A stretch of DNA of 64,000 bases from SSF14 sp046331245 (GTDB taxonomy: Bacteria > Actinomycetota > Acidimicrobiia > Acidimicrobiales > Microtrichaceae): contig JAXLRH010000003.1 in the NCBI GenBank assembly GCA_046331245.1, forward strand, positions 248,001 to 312,000. Reading direction: 5' to 3'. The translations under genes and the position numbers were made by a program. The first letter of the stretch is position 1, and each line of letters opens with the position of its first letter. Under the pieces are notes generated by a model, which was not told the DNA's origin, ran no database searches, and saw nothing but the letters and a program-made list of their open reading frames with translations. This document shows positions 42,901 through 51,702 of the stretch, one piece after another.

Positions 42901-43459
42901 GCGCGAACAGCTGCGCGAAGTAGTCGAACATGAGGCGGGGCCGGTTCGACAGCACGGCGAGCGGGGTGTCGGTGCCCATCGAGCCGAGTGCCTCGTAGCC
43001 GGCCTTGGCCATCGGGTCGACGATGAGCTTCAGCTCCTCGTGGGTGTGCTCGAACGTCTGCTGCTCGCGCATTTCGGTCTTGAGCTCGCTCTCCGTGATG
43101 TGGATGACCTCGGGGAGGTCGTCGAGGTGCACGAGGTTGTCGTCGAGCCACTGCTGGTACGGCAGGGCGGCGGCGAGCTCCTCCTTGATCTCCTCGTCGC
43201 CCACGATGCGGCCCTGCGCGGTGTCGATGAGGAACACCTTCCCGGGCCGCAGGCGCCCTTCTGGGTCGACGCTCGCCTGGTCGATGTCGAGGGTTCCCAC
43301 CTCGACGCCATCACGACGAGGCCGTCGTCGCACACCCAGCAGCGGCTGGGCGCGCCGTTGCGGTCGAGCACGGCGCCCACGAGGGTGCCGTCGGTGAACA
43401 CGACCGGCGCGGGGCCGTCCCACGGCTCCATGAGGGCCGAGCGGTAGCGGTGAACGCAC
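39905..43459 (-). CDS. gltB: glutamate synthase large subunit, main open part
   Basis: The intact reading frame of gltB. Family homology starts near 43306 (VEVGTLDIDQASVDPEG) and continues to the stop at 39905, so the first 50 or so residues of this frame are an out-of-frame lead-in. It contains the central domain, the FMN-binding synthase domain (QMAQGAKPGEGGQLPGHKV-like region, SGHDGGTGASPL), the 3Fe-4S cysteines (GCVMMRVCHLDTCPVG) and the C-terminal GXGXG beta-helix. The N-terminal glutamine amidotransferase domain lies upstream in broken frames and is listed separately. It functions with GltD in ammonium assimilation through glutamine, and a glutamine synthetase III gene is 15 kb away. 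Confidence 0.9.
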   Translation of the reverse strand: MRSPLPLGPHGAVGRPRAGRVHRRHPRGRRARPQRRAQPLLGVRRRPRRDGVEVGTLDIDQASVDPEGRLRPGKVFLIDTAQGRIVGDEEIKEELAAALPYQQWLDDNLVHLDDLPEVIHITESELKTEMREQQTFEHTHEELKLIVDPMAKAGYEALGSMGTDTPLAVLSNRPRLMFDYFAQLFAQVTNPPLDAIREELVTSVGRMVGPEGNVLDPTPESARLIELRRPILDNDELAKLEHVEEAHLGFRTKRISCLYRVADGGPGLAAALSRIRHEASEAIADGYSLLILSDWRSDEEWAPIPSLLFTSAVHHHLIRNKTRTQVGLIVETGEAREIHHFCLLIGFGAAAVNPYLAFDSIEDRIRNGILTGVTFRAAVENYITAASKGILKVMSKMGISTVASYTGAQIFEAIGLGAGLVDEYFTGTVSRLGGVELDTVAEEVRRRHAKAYPDRPEEVAHRDIEYGGEYQWRREGEYHLFNPKTVFKLQHATRTGQYEVFKEYTSLVNDQSEHLATLRGLFRLRTDEATAIPLDEVEPASEIVKRFSTGAMSYGSISAEAHETLAIAMNRLGGKSNTGEGGEDPERFVPLPNGDSKRSSIKQVASGRFGVTSEYLTNADDLQIKMAQGAKPGEGGQLPGHKVYPWVAKTRHSTPGVGLISPPPHHDIYSIEDLAQLIHDLKNSNPSARVHVKLVAEVGVGTVAAGVAKAKSDVVLISGHDGGTGASPLTSLKHAGAPWELGLAETQQTLLLNNLRDRIVVQADGQLKTGRDVVIAALLGAEEFGFATAPLVVSGCVMMRVCHLDTCPVGVATQNPVLRERFSGKPEFVENFMLFIAEEVRELLAELGFRTLQEAVGHVERIDAAAAVDHWKASGLDLSPILHLPELADGAARHNTTTQDHGLDRALDRWLIEGAKPALESGEKVRLRHLIRNVNRTVGTLLGHEVTKAHGGEGLPDDTIEIDFVGSAGNSFGAFLPRGITLRLEGDANDYVGKGLSGGRLVVRPPSDAPFVSEENVIAGNVIGYGATSGEIFLRGRVGERFCVRNSGATAVVEGVGDHGCEYMTGGRVVVLGETGRNFGAGMSGGIAYVYDPNSTFVARLNGDMVTVETLDDADRAFLLAIITRHLSETGSAVAAAILGDPVHEMARFRKVMPTDYRKVLDAIAAAEAAGKDVDEAIMESARG

Positions 43460-44517
43460 GGCGTGCCGGCGACATGTCGGCGTGGTTCTCCCACGCCTCG
43501 GGGATCATCATCAGCACCGCGTGGGGCAGCGCGCACTGGCCGAGGTGGAGCAGCTCGAAGCCTCGCCGAAGCGGGCGGTGTCGGACGCACCGGGCGTGCA
43601 CACCGGGCTGATCTTGGCGGAGCCGGCGCCGCCGTCGATGTGGGGCGACGCGAGCATGGCCTCACGCGGGCCCGCATCCGTGTCTTGAAGCCGCTCTCTG
43701 GAAAATGCAGTTGATCCCCGCTGTTGTGGCCGCTGAACTGGTACGGGGTGGCCAGCGGCCACGACGGGAAACGTGTTGGTGGAGAACCGTGAGTGCACCA
43801 GCGCGATGGCCGACTCGACCCGGGGGTCGGTGAGGTCGGGGAAGAAGGGCGCCAGCTGCGGCGTGGTGAGCATGCCCTTGTAGACGAGGGTGCGCGCCGA
43901 CAGCGACGGGAAGTACACGAGAGGGTCACCGCCGTCGTCGAGCAGCTCGTGCTCGATGCGCTTGCGGGCCATGAACACGCAGGTCGAGGCCGATGCCGGT
44001 GCGGCCGCCGGCAGGTGCTGGCCGGCGTCGATGCCGAACAACGGCATCACGCCGATGCCGATCGGCCGATGTCGGCCGTGACGGGGTCGGTGGGCACGTC
44101 GCGCCAGCCGAGCACGGTGAGGCCTCGGAGTCGATGATCTTGTCGACGGCGTCGGCGGCGTCGGCCGCAGCGCCCGGATCGGCGGGGAGGAACGCCAGGC
44201 CGACGGCGGTGGCGCTCGGGGAGCTCGAAGTCGACGACGGCCCGGGCGAACGCGCCGGGGGATCTGGACGAGATGCCGGCGCCGTCGCCGGTGTTCACCT
44301 CGGCGCCGGTGGCGCCGCGGTGCTCGAGGTTGCAGAGCGAACCGATGGCGAGCTCGACGAGGCGGTGGCTGCGGGCGCCGTCCATCTGCGCCACGAACGA
44401 GACGCCAGTCGTGCCTGCCCGATGGAGTCGTGCCAGACCTCGTTGCGCCACGGACGAGGCTCTGGTGGATCTGGTCAGGTCACGCCAGGGACGCCATTGG
44501 CCCTGGGAGAGTCGCAA
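43307..44517 (-). pseudogene. gltB: broken 5' part of gltB (amidotransferase domain), many indels
   Basis: Recognisable GltB segments occur in order but in changing frames: GVSFVAQMDGARSHRLVELA and NLEHRGATGAEVNTGDGAG near 44.35 kb, GLTVLGWRDVPTDP near 44.1 kb, FMARKRIEHELLDDGG near 43.95 kb, FPSWPLATPYQFSGHN near 43.75 kb, HAVLMMIPEAWENHADM near 43.5 kb, and ALMEPWDGPAPVVFTDG near 43.4 kb. At least seven one- or two-base indels are needed to join them. The catalytic Cys codon region reads CACGACTGGCG where HDCG would need two more bases. Near 43.7 kb a stretch of about 40 bases has lost similarity. The start codon cannot be placed. Confidence 0.85.
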
Positions 44518-44569
44518 CAGCGTAGTTGGTGCCCCCGGAACGATCGCAAACGGGTTTCGGGGCCGCCGG

Positions 44570-44575
44570 TACGCT
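44570..44575 (+). promoter_or_regulatory. TACGCT -10 element, leaderless promoter of capA-like gene
   Basis: TACGCT lies 7 bases before the GTG at 44583. Confidence 0.45.
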
Positions 44576-44582
44576 CTGGGCC

Positions 44583-45775
44583 GTGAATCGCCCCTCGCCG
44601 CTCCAGCTGATGCTCGCCGGGCTGGCCGCCCTGGTGCTCGGCGGGGTCGCAGGACTGGTCACCCGGGACGATCCGCGGGTGTCGGTCGGGGCGTCGAACG
44701 CATAGCGGGCTCGGAGACGCCCGGCTCGACCACGACCGGATCCACCACGACGACCGGCCCGGCCACGGCCGCTCCCGCCCGGTCCGCCCCCACCACCGTG
44801 CCGGCGAACCCGCGGGAGGCGCTCGGGTCGGGCAAGCCGGTCACGTTCGTGTTCGGGGGCGACATCCACTTCGACGGGCCGCTGGCCCACACGCTGGCCA
44901 CGGCGCCCGACTCGGTCCTCGCCGGGGTGCAGCCGGCGCTCCGCGACGCCGACGTCGCCGTCGTCAACCTCGAGACGTCCATCGGCCACGGTGGCGACAA
45001 GGCCGCGAAGGCCTTCAACTTCCAGGCCCCGCCCGAGGCGTTCGCGGCGCTCACCGGTGCCGGCGTCGACGTCATCGGCATGGCCAACAACCACGCCCTC
45101 GACTACGGCCAGAGCGGGCTCACCCAGACGCTGGCGGCGATCGACGCCGCGAAGGCGCCGGTGATCGGTCTGGGCGCGAACGAGGCCGCCGCGTTGGCGC
45201 CCTTCACGACCACCGTGAACGGCCAGCGGATCGCCGTCCTGGCGGCCACGGCGGTCATCGACTCCAACCTCGTCTCGGACTGGACGGCCACGGCCACCCA
45301 TCCCGGCGTGGCGTCGGCCAAGCGCGCCGACCAGCTGGTGGCGGCCGTCGCCGCGGCCCGGCGCAACGCCGACACCGTGGCGGTCTTCCTCCACTGGGGC
45401 ACCGAGAAGTCGTTCTGCGCCAACGAGCAGCAGCTCGCCCTGGCGCCGAAACTCGTCGCGGCGGGCGCCGATCTCGTGATCGGCAGCCACGCCCACCGCG
45501 TGCTGGCGGGCGGGTACGTCGGCCACGCCTACGTCGACTACGGGCTCGGCAACTTCGTGTTCAAGGCCGGCGGCGGCGACGGGCGCGACACCGGCCTGCT
45601 GCGGGTCACGGTCACCGGCCGGCGCGTCGACTCGGCGGAGTGGCTGCCGGGCCGCATCGGCGGCAACTACCTTCCCTCGCTGCTGTCGGGCGCGGACCAG
45701 GCGTCGGAGCTGGCTGCGTGGGAGTCCCGCAAGGCCTGCTCCAAGCTCGCGTCGGCGCCCTCGGACAACGCCTGA
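44583..45775 (+). CDS. CapA/PgsA-type metallophosphatase family protein, one frameshift near the 5' end
   Basis: About 397 residues when one missing base is assumed. The GTG at 44583 gives NRPSPLQLMLAGLAALVLGGVAGLV, a signal anchor, then reaches TAG at 44703-44705. The adjoining frame continues as IAGSETPGSTTTGSTTTTGP, a Ser/Thr tether, and then the domain. The domain has FGGDIHFDG, VNLETSIG, GMANNHALDYG and IGSHAHRV, the metal and substrate motifs of the PGA_cap/CapA group. Members act outside the membrane in polyglutamate or capsule metabolism. The frameshift is in the patch that also breaks gltB, so it is probably a sequence error. Confidence 0.82.
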
Positions 45776-45786
45776 CCGGCTCTGAG

Positions 45787-45835
45787 GTTTTGGGGTTCGT
45801 TGTAGTCACGGGGTGAACACAACGAACCCCAAAAC
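45787..45835. repeat. perfect 17-bp inverted repeat, GGGGTTCGTTGTG family
   Basis: GTTTTGGGGTTCGTTGT at 45787-45803 and its exact complement at 45819-45835, with a 15-base loop that itself has TCAC and GTGA. It lies 11 bases after the CapA stop. There is no U-run after the arm on either strand, so it is not a textbook terminator. Confidence 0.85.
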
Positions 45836-45866
45836 GCGGGTTCCGGCGATACCCCGGCCGTGCCCG

Positions 45867-45872
45867 TAGCCT
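45867..45872 (+). promoter_or_regulatory. TAGCCT -10 element, leaderless promoter of the M18 peptidase
   Basis: TAGCCT lies 7 bases before the GTG at 45880. Confidence 0.5.
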
Positions 45873-45879
45873 GAATGCC

Positions 45880-47157
45880 GTGACCGCCGCCAGTGACCTG
45901 CTCAGCTTCATCGACGCCTCGCCGTCGCCGTACCACGCGGTGTCCGAGGTGGCGACGCGTCTCGACGCCGCCGGCTTCGTCGAGGTCGGCGGAGGGACGG
46001 CCGGGACCCGCGACGCCGGGCCCGTCGGCGACCACTACGTGCGTTCGGGCGGCCTGCTCATCGCGTGGCGGGTGCGCGACGGCGGCCCGCTCGCCCCGCG
46101 CCGGATCATCGGCGCGCACACCGACTCCCCCAACCTCCGCATCAAGCCCCACCCCGATCTCGCCGGCTCGGGCATGCGCCGCCTCGCCGCGGAGCCCTAC
46201 GGCGGGGCGCTCCTCAACTCGTGGCTCGACCGCGACCTGGGTGTGTCGGGCCGGGTGTCGGTGCGCGAGGCCGACGGCACCCTGGGCGAGCGCCTGTTCC
46301 GCGACGACCGACCGCTGCTGCGGGTGCCTCAGTTGGCGATCCACCTCGACCGTGACGTGAACGAGAAGGGCCTGGTGCTCAACCGTCAGCAGCACCTGAA
46401 CCCGGTGTGGGGCCTCGGCACGCCCTCTCCCGGCGACTTCGCCGACTGGCTGGCCGACGCGCTCGGCGTGGCCCCCGGCGCCGTGCTCGCCTGGGACCTC
46501 ATGTGTCACGACACGCTGCCTGCGGGGCTCCTCGGCGCCGACGGTGAGCTCATCAGCGCCGCTCGCCTCGACAACCTCTGCTCCACCTACGGGGCGGTCA
46601 CCGCGCTGCTCGACGCCGACGACACCGACGCCGTCACCGTGGTGGCGCTGTTCGACCACGAGGAGATCGGCTCCGAGACGGCGACCGGCGCAGCCTCGCC
46701 GCAGCTGGCGATGGTGCTCGACCGCATCGACCAGGCGGTCGGGCTCGACGCCGCCGGTCGTGCCGCCGCCCGGGCCGCATCGCGCTTCCTGTCGGCGGAC
46801 ATGGCCCACGGCACGCACCCGAACTATCCCGACCGCCACGAGCCCAACCACACCATCGCCCTCGGCAGCGGCCCGGTGGTGAAGGTGAACGTGAACGGCC
46901 GCTACGCCACGGACTCCACGACCGCCGGCGAGTTCCTCGCCGCCTGCCACGATGCCGGAGTGCCCACCCAGACGTACGCACACCGCGCCGACCTCGCGTG
47001 CGGCAGCACGATCGGCCCCATCACCGCCGCCCGGTTGGGGATCCCGACCGTGGACGTGGGCATGGCGCAGCTGTCGATGCACTCCGCCCGCGAGCTCATG
47101 GCCGCCGCCGACGTCGACCACATGGTGCGCGCCTTCAGCGCGTGGCTGGCGCGCTGA
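45880..47157 (+). CDS. M18 family aminopeptidase (aspartyl aminopeptidase type)
   Basis: A 425-residue cytosolic zinc peptidase. It begins LLSFIDASPSPYHAV, a family hallmark, then GAHTDSPNLRIKP (first zinc-ligand His), LCSTYGAV with the preceding ARLDN, LFDHEEIGSETATGAASP (catalytic Glu pair) and the late PTVDVGMAQLSMHSARE with the final His. M18 enzymes form dodecamers and remove N-terminal acidic residues. All ligand-bearing segments are present and the length is normal. The 3' end overlaps the convergent transglutaminase gene by 23 bases. Confidence 0.92.
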   Translation: MTAASDLLSFIDASPSPYHAVSEVATRLDAAGFVEVGGGTAGTRDAGPVGDHYVRSGGLLIAWRVRDGGPLAPRRIIGAHTDSPNLRIKPHPDLAGSGMRRLAAEPYGGALLNSWLDRDLGVSGRVSVREADGTLGERLFRDDRPLLRVPQLAIHLDRDVNEKGLVLNRQQHLNPVWGLGTPSPGDFADWLADALGVAPGAVLAWDLMCHDTLPAGLLGADGELISAARLDNLCSTYGAVTALLDADDTDAVTVVALFDHEEIGSETATGAASPQLAMVLDRIDQAVGLDAAGRAAARAASRFLSADMAHGTHPNYPDRHEPNHTIALGSGPVVKVNVNGRYATDSTTAGEFLAACHDAGVPTQTYAHRADLACGSTIGPITAARLGIPTVDVGMAQLSMHSARELMAAADVDHMVRAFSAWLAR

Positions 47158-48997
47158 GCTCGCCGCCGAGGAGCTCCTCGAGGAACCGGTCGGCCTCTGC
47201 TCGCGCCGCGTCACGGTCGGCCGGGGCTTCGGGCGGTCCGTAGCGCTCACGGTCGGCCGCCGAGCCGGCGAACGCGACGCGTTCGTCGTCGATCGTGGCG
47301 GCGAGGACGGCTCCGAAGTGCGTGGACGTGTCGCTCGGTGCTCGGGCGCGGCCGCATCGCGCACCGATGGCGGCGAGTCGGTCGTCCACGGTGGCCGGCC
47401 AGTCCCCACCGCGACGGGCGCGGCGGCGACGCGATCCCCACCGCCGGGCGAGCGCCCCGCCGCCGGCGAGGATCCATCCGACCGCCGGTGGGCCGAACGC
47501 GGCGATCACCGCGGCGGCGACCAGCACCGTGACCCCCCACTGCTGCACGAGCGCCGCGAGGCCCGACGTCCGGTCGGGCACGGGCCCCGACAGCGGCACG
47601 TCCGCCGTGGGGTCGAACGGCACCCATCCGGCGCCGGGGAACCACACCTCGGTCCACGCGTGGGCGTCGCGTTCGAGCACCCGGTAGCGGCCGGTGATGG
47701 GATCGCGGCTGTCGGGCACGTAGCCCGTCGCCAGACGTGCGGGAACGCCGTCGAGCCGGAGCAGCACCGTGAGGCTGCTGGCGATCTGCTCGCACCACCC
47801 CACCTTCGACCGGAAGAGGAAGTCGTCGACGACGTCGGCGCCGGTCGGCGAGAGCGGCGCGTCGATGGAGTACTTCGTGTGGTCGCCGAGCCAGGCCACG
47901 ATGTTGGCGACGGTGTCGAACGCGGTCGGACCGCGCAGCGACGCGGCGAGCTGACGCACCCGGTCGGTCGCAACCGGGTCGGCGGCGTAGCGCGCCGCGA
48001 GGTCGGGGGGAACGGTGCCCGACGCCGACGCTCGGAGCGACGCCTCGTCGACGTCCATCACGGAGCTCCGCACCGAGTAGGTCATGCCGCGTCCGACCGA
48101 GCGGCTGGTGAGCACGTCGCCGTACCGCGTCTGCAGGAGCCGAACCGACGAGCGGATCTCCGTCGCGGCCGGGAGCATCGGCAGCGCCGAGGCCAGCGAG
48201 GCCTCGATGCGGAACTGCTGGGTCACGGTCCGGCCCGAGCGCGCGGCGAGGTCGAAGGAGTCGGTGCTCAGGCGGCCCGACTCCGGCACGTCGAGCTGCT
48301 CGGCGTCGCTCCGCGACCAGCGGGCGCCACTCCACAGATCGAACGTCTGGGATCGCCAGAAGCCGGGCCGGTCGGTGGCGACCGTCATCACCAGGTTGTC
48401 GCTGAGGCGCGGCCGCTTGGTCATGTCGAGCGTCGGGCTCGCCATCATCGCGCTGTCGGTGGCGCCGGGGTCGGGCTTCGGTAGATCCCCGTCCGCGCCG
48501 TCGCCGCCGAACCCCGCCGCCAGCGTGGGCGACCACGTCATCGCCACCGCGGCGGCGACGCACGACACCACGGCGGCGGCGCGCACCACACCGCGGAACG
48601 GCCGGTGCGGCCGACCCGTCCGCGGCGTCCGTACCAGCCACCGCGACACCGACGACGCCAGCACCAGCGTGGTCGTGGTGGCGAACACCCACGCGATCAG
48701 CGTGGCGGAGCCGCCGGCCGCATCGAGGGGCGACTGGCCGTACCGGAGCAACATGAACAGGCCCACGGCGCACATCGTCCGCGCCGTGGCCCGGATCGAC
48801 ACCGACCGCAGCGCGAGCACGGCGAGGGCGCCGGACAGGAAGCCGCCCGCGGCCGACGACGCGGGGAAGGCGCCCGACGCCGGGATCGTCTGGGTGGCCA
48901 GCGCGACCGAGCACGACGTCGCCAGCGTCATCGCGGCGAGCACGGAGGCGGGAAGTCCGGCGCGGTCGGCCGCGAGTCGGCGGTCGGGCGTCGTCAT
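47135..48997 (-). CDS. transglutaminase-like (TgpA/DUF3488-type) membrane protein
   Basis: A 620-residue protein. About six N-terminal membrane segments (residues 15-150) precede an external region with a transglutaminase/papain-like domain. The triad is GWCEQ (Cys402), RDAHAWTEVWF (His) and PFDPTAD (Asp). Another membrane segment follows near 515-540, then a cytosolic tail with a DUF4129-like character. The partner genes are DUF58 and MoxR, the usual arrangement. The ATG at 48997 overlaps the DUF58 stop by four bases. Role unknown; proteolysis or crosslinking at the envelope is suggested for the family. Confidence 0.88.
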   Translation of the reverse strand: MTTPDRRLAADRAGLPASVLAAMTLATSCSVALATQTIPASGAFPASSAAGGFLSGALAVLALRSVSIRATARTMCAVGLFMLLRYGQSPLDAAGGSATLIAWVFATTTTLVLASSVSRWLVRTPRTGRPHRPFRGVVRAAAVVSCVAAAVAMTWSPTLAAGFGGDGADGDLPKPDPGATDSAMMASPTLDMTKRPRLSDNLVMTVATDRPGFWRSQTFDLWSGARWSRSDAEQLDVPESGRLSTDSFDLAARSGRTVTQQFRIEASLASALPMLPAATEIRSSVRLLQTRYGDVLTSRSVGRGMTYSVRSSVMDVDEASLRASASGTVPPDLAARYAADPVATDRVRQLAASLRGPTAFDTVANIVAWLGDHTKYSIDAPLSPTGADVVDDFLFRSKVGWCEQIASSLTVLLRLDGVPARLATGYVPDSRDPITGRYRVLERDAHAWTEVWFPGAGWVPFDPTADVPLSGPVPDRTSGLAALVQQWGVTVLVAAAVIAAFGPPAVGWILAGGGALARRWGSRRRRARRGGDWPATVDDRLAAIGARCGRARAPSDTSTHFGAVLAATIDDERVAFAGSAADRERYGPPEAPADRDAARAEADRFLEELLGGELSAPATR

Positions 48998-49965
48998 CCC
49001 GTCACCGTCACGATCGGCCAGCGCTCGTCGGCACCCGCGGGAATGGCGGCGGGATCGCCGGCGACGGCGGCGGCGAGGGCCCGCCCGAGGTCGCGTGGGC
49101 TCCGGACCTCGTCGACGACGGGCCCCTCGTCGGTCGCGCTGCACACGATGACCACGCCGCCGGCCGCGAGCACCTCGAGGCCGAGGCCTGCTGCCGACGA
49201 GATGCCGTGCTCGAGCGACGGTGAGGCCTCGCCGGCGCGCACGACGAGGATCACGCCGGGGCGCAACGGCGGTTCGAGCTCCCGCACCACGAGCTCGCCG
49301 GCCCGGGCCGAGGACGGCCAGTGCACGAGGTGCGCGGGATCGCCGGTACGGTAGGGGCGGACGGAGCGGACGACGTCGCCGACCCCGGTGACGGCGACGG
49401 TGCGGTGGGCGGAGCCGTCGGGCACGACCTCCGACGCGTGCGACCACGGGATCACGGTCGGCGCGACGGCGAGCGGCCGTGGGAGCGGGCAGTCGAGCGT
49501 GCGGCGGGCGCGGGCCACGCCGAGCGGGCTGTCCGACGACACGGTCACCGCGAGGCGTCGCACGAGCCGCCGTCGGGGAAGCTCGACGGTCACGACGCCG
49601 GTGCCGCCGAGCGGTGCCGGCTGCACGGCCGAGCTCTCGTCGACCAGCACGTCGAGCCCGGCGAGCAGCCCCCACGAGCGTGTCGAGACCGTGAGCGGCT
49701 CGGTGGCCCCCGCCGACGAGTCGACGGGCGCGTCCACCACGTCGACGCGGACGAGCCGGATCGCGAGCCAGGGCCAGACGACACCGAGGACGAGGAGCGC
49801 GACACCCGACGCCCACGCGAGGCTGGCAACGGTGGCGTCGGCCGCGCCCGAGCGGGTCTGGTACGTCAGGACGAGCACCACGAGCAGCACGACGCCGAAG
49901 CGCGTCGGCCGCAGGCGCACGCGGCCGTGCCGGGGCCGGCGGTCAGCCGCGAGGGACGGGGACAC
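48994..49965 (-). CDS. DUF58 domain membrane protein
   Basis: A 323-residue protein with two membrane segments near residues 22-65 (FGVVLLVVLVLTY; VALLVLGVVWPWLAI). Its DUF58 motif is VRPYRTGDPAHLVHWPSSARAGELVVRELE near the middle. The von Willebrand-like fold expected for the family follows. It is co-translated with the transglutaminase (4-base overlap) and MoxR (23-base overlap). In characterised systems DUF58 proteins work with the MoxR AAA+ ATPase; the substrate here is unknown. Confidence 0.88.
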   Translation of the reverse strand: MSPSLAADRRPRHGRVRLRPTRFGVVLLVVLVLTYQTRSGAADATVASLAWASGVALLVLGVVWPWLAIRLVRVDVVDAPVDSSAGATEPLTVSTRSWGLLAGLDVLVDESSAVQPAPLGGTGVVTVELPRRRLVRRLAVTVSSDSPLGVARARRTLDCPLPRPLAVAPTVIPWSHASEVVPDGSAHRTVAVTGVGDVVRSVRPYRTGDPAHLVHWPSSARAGELVVRELEPPLRPGVILVVRAGEASPSLEHGISSAAGLGLEVLAAGGVVIVCSATDEGPVVDEVRSPRDLGRALAAAVAGDPAAIPAGADERWPIVTVTG

Positions 49966-50884
49966 GGCCCAGGATCGCGCCGAGCACCGTCCACGCGGCC
50001 ACCACGTCGACGCCGTGGTGGAGCGACACGCGGTGTGCGCACGCCGGTTGGAACACGAACTGCACGTCGTCGGGGGTGACGTAGTCGCGACCGACCACGA
50101 CGGCCCGAGCCCGCGCCATCGCGAGCAGGCTCGACGACACGCGCGGCGACACGCCGATGCTCAGCTCCGGGTCGGTGCGGGTGAGCGCCACGAGGTCGAG
50201 CACGTACTCCACGACGGCGTCGGCGCAGTGGAGACGGTGCACGGCGTCGATCGTGGCGGCCAGTTCGGCGGGCGACGTGACCGGGACGATCGCAGGCAGC
50301 CGGTCGACACCGCCCTGCCCGCGAACGATCTCGCGCTCGGCGTCTCGGCCCGGCAACCCGAGGGAGACCGTGAGCGCGAACCGGTCGAGCTGGCTCTCGG
50401 GCAGCGGGAACGTGCCGAGCTGACCCGAGGGGTTCTGCGTCGCGATGCAGAAGAAGGGGTCGGGCAGCCGGTGGGTGACACCGTCGACGCTCACCTGACG
50501 CTCCTCCATCGGCTCGAGGAGCGCGGACTGGGTGCGCGGCGAGGCGCGGTTGATCTCGTCGACCAGCAGCACGTTGGCGAACAGGGGGCCGGGCCGGAAC
50601 TGCCAGGTGCCCTGCTGCGGCTGGAACACCGACGTGCCGCTGATGTCGGACGGCAGGAGGTCGGGCGTGCACTGCACGCGGCCGAAGTGGCCGCCGAGTG
50701 CGGCAGCCATCGACTTCGCCAGCAGGGTCTTGCCGGTGCCGGGCAGGTCCTGCACGAGCAGGTGGCCGCCGCCGAGCAGTGCGGTGAGCGCCAGCGCGAC
50801 GCCGTCGGCCTTGCCGCGGATGGTCGTGCCGAGCGTCGCGTCGAGCGCTGCGGCGATCTCCTGGGGGGCGCGGGCGGCAGTCAT
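49943..50884 (-). CDS. MoxR family AAA+ ATPase
   Basis: A 313-residue cytosolic ATPase. Walker A is LPGTGKTLLAKS near residues 48-56, Walker B is LLVDEINRASP, sensor 1 is CIATQNPSGQLGTFPLPESQLDRF and the C-terminal lid has GVSPRVSSSLLAMARARAVVVGRDYVTPDD. It is the ATP-hydrolysing partner in the MoxR-DUF58-transglutaminase set, thought to remodel or activate membrane partners. Its stop lies 23 bases inside the DUF58 gene. Confidence 0.93.
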   Translation of the reverse strand: MTAARAPQEIAAALDATLGTTIRGKADGVALALTALLGGGHLLVQDLPGTGKTLLAKSMAAALGGHFGRVQCTPDLLPSDISGTSVFQPQQGTWQFRPGPLFANVLLVDEINRASPRTQSALLEPMEERQVSVDGVTHRLPDPFFCIATQNPSGQLGTFPLPESQLDRFALTVSLGLPGRDAEREIVRGQGGVDRLPAIVPVTSPAELAATIDAVHRLHCADAVVEYVLDLVALTRTDPELSIGVSPRVSSSLLAMARARAVVVGRDYVTPDDVQFVFQPACAHRVSLHHGVDVVAAWTVLGAILGRVPVPRG

Positions 50885-50906
50885 CGGGCGTCAGCTTGGC
50901 ACGCGC

Positions 50907-51680
50907 TCATCCGCCGGTGGCGCCCACCCAGCTGAGGGAGTCGATCATGTGGCGGCGAACGCGCTCGCCGAGCGCCCGCTCCGACCGCGGCACGGTCACG
51001 AGGATGCCGAACAGCTTCGTCCCGCGCACCCCGACCACGCCGAGCACGACGAGGCCGCCGTCCTGTCCGGTGGACTCGAACGTGACGGCGACGTCGGGCA
51101 GCTCGACCGGGGCGACCGCCGTGGGCGCCGTCGCCCCGATCGACTCCATCGCCCCTCCCGCCGCCTGGCCGAGGAACGGCTGGAGCAGCGCCGTGTTCGG
51201 GCTGACGCCGAAGCCGAGCGGCGCGAGGTCGGATTCCACGAACACCGCGCCCGGGAGCACCTTCGCGAGGCCACCGTCACCGAGGTCCAGGATGTCGCCG
51301 CTCACGGTCACGCCGGGCCGGAGGTCGACCGATCGCGTCGAGGTCGACGGCTCGCCGGGGAACTGCACCGACACGTCGCCGGCCTGCGACGTCACCACCT
51401 GCCAACGACCGCGCAGGAGCTGGGACTCGTCGCCCCGCCGAGCCAACCAGACGCCGCCCGCGACCAGCGCGCCGATCACGAGGATCGCCAGCAGCACCAT
51501 GGGCGCGCGTGAGCGGCGCCGAGCCGGCGCGGCCGGCGGTGCCGCAGGGGTGGGCAGCGGCGCGCCCGTCGGCGTGCCGCTGCCCCAACCCGGTGTCGGG
51601 GCGCTGCTCCCCCAGCCCGTTGCGCCCGGTCGGCCCGGTTGCTGTGGTGGACCCCATCCGGAGCCGGGCGTCGACGTCAT
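50907..51680 (-). CDS. hypothetical single-pass membrane protein in the MoxR operon
   Basis: A 257-residue protein. The N-terminal 55 residues are Gly/Pro-rich and cytosolic (GWGPPQQPGRP), followed by a basic stretch, one membrane segment (PMVLLAILVIGALVAGGVWLA, about 60-80) and an external domain of about 175 residues. The external part has the start WQVVTSQAGDVSVQFPGEP and the later VTFESTGQDGGLVVLGVVGVRGTKLFGILVTVPR, a pattern seen in actinobacterial proteins of unknown function. It is 22 bases from MoxR and 22 bases from the upstream gene, so it is part of the operon. Confidence 0.7.
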   Translation of the reverse strand: MTSTPGSGWGPPQQPGRPGATGWGSSAPTPGWGSGTPTGAPLPTPAAPPAAPARRRSRAPMVLLAILVIGALVAGGVWLARRGDESQLLRGRWQVVTSQAGDVSVQFPGEPSTSTRSVDLRPGVTVSGDILDLGDGGLAKVLPGAVFVESDLAPLGFGVSPNTALLQPFLGQAAGGAMESIGATAPTAVAPVELPDVAVTFESTGQDGGLVVLGVVGVRGTKLFGILVTVPRSERALGERVRRHMIDSLSWVGATGG

Positions 51681-51702
51681 GAGTGCTGCTCCACGTTCGC
51701 TC

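Noticed and set aside
43511..44050. Separate small genes in the gltB 5' region
   Set aside because: Each piece is a fragment of GltB in its own frame, in the right order. They are not independent proteins.
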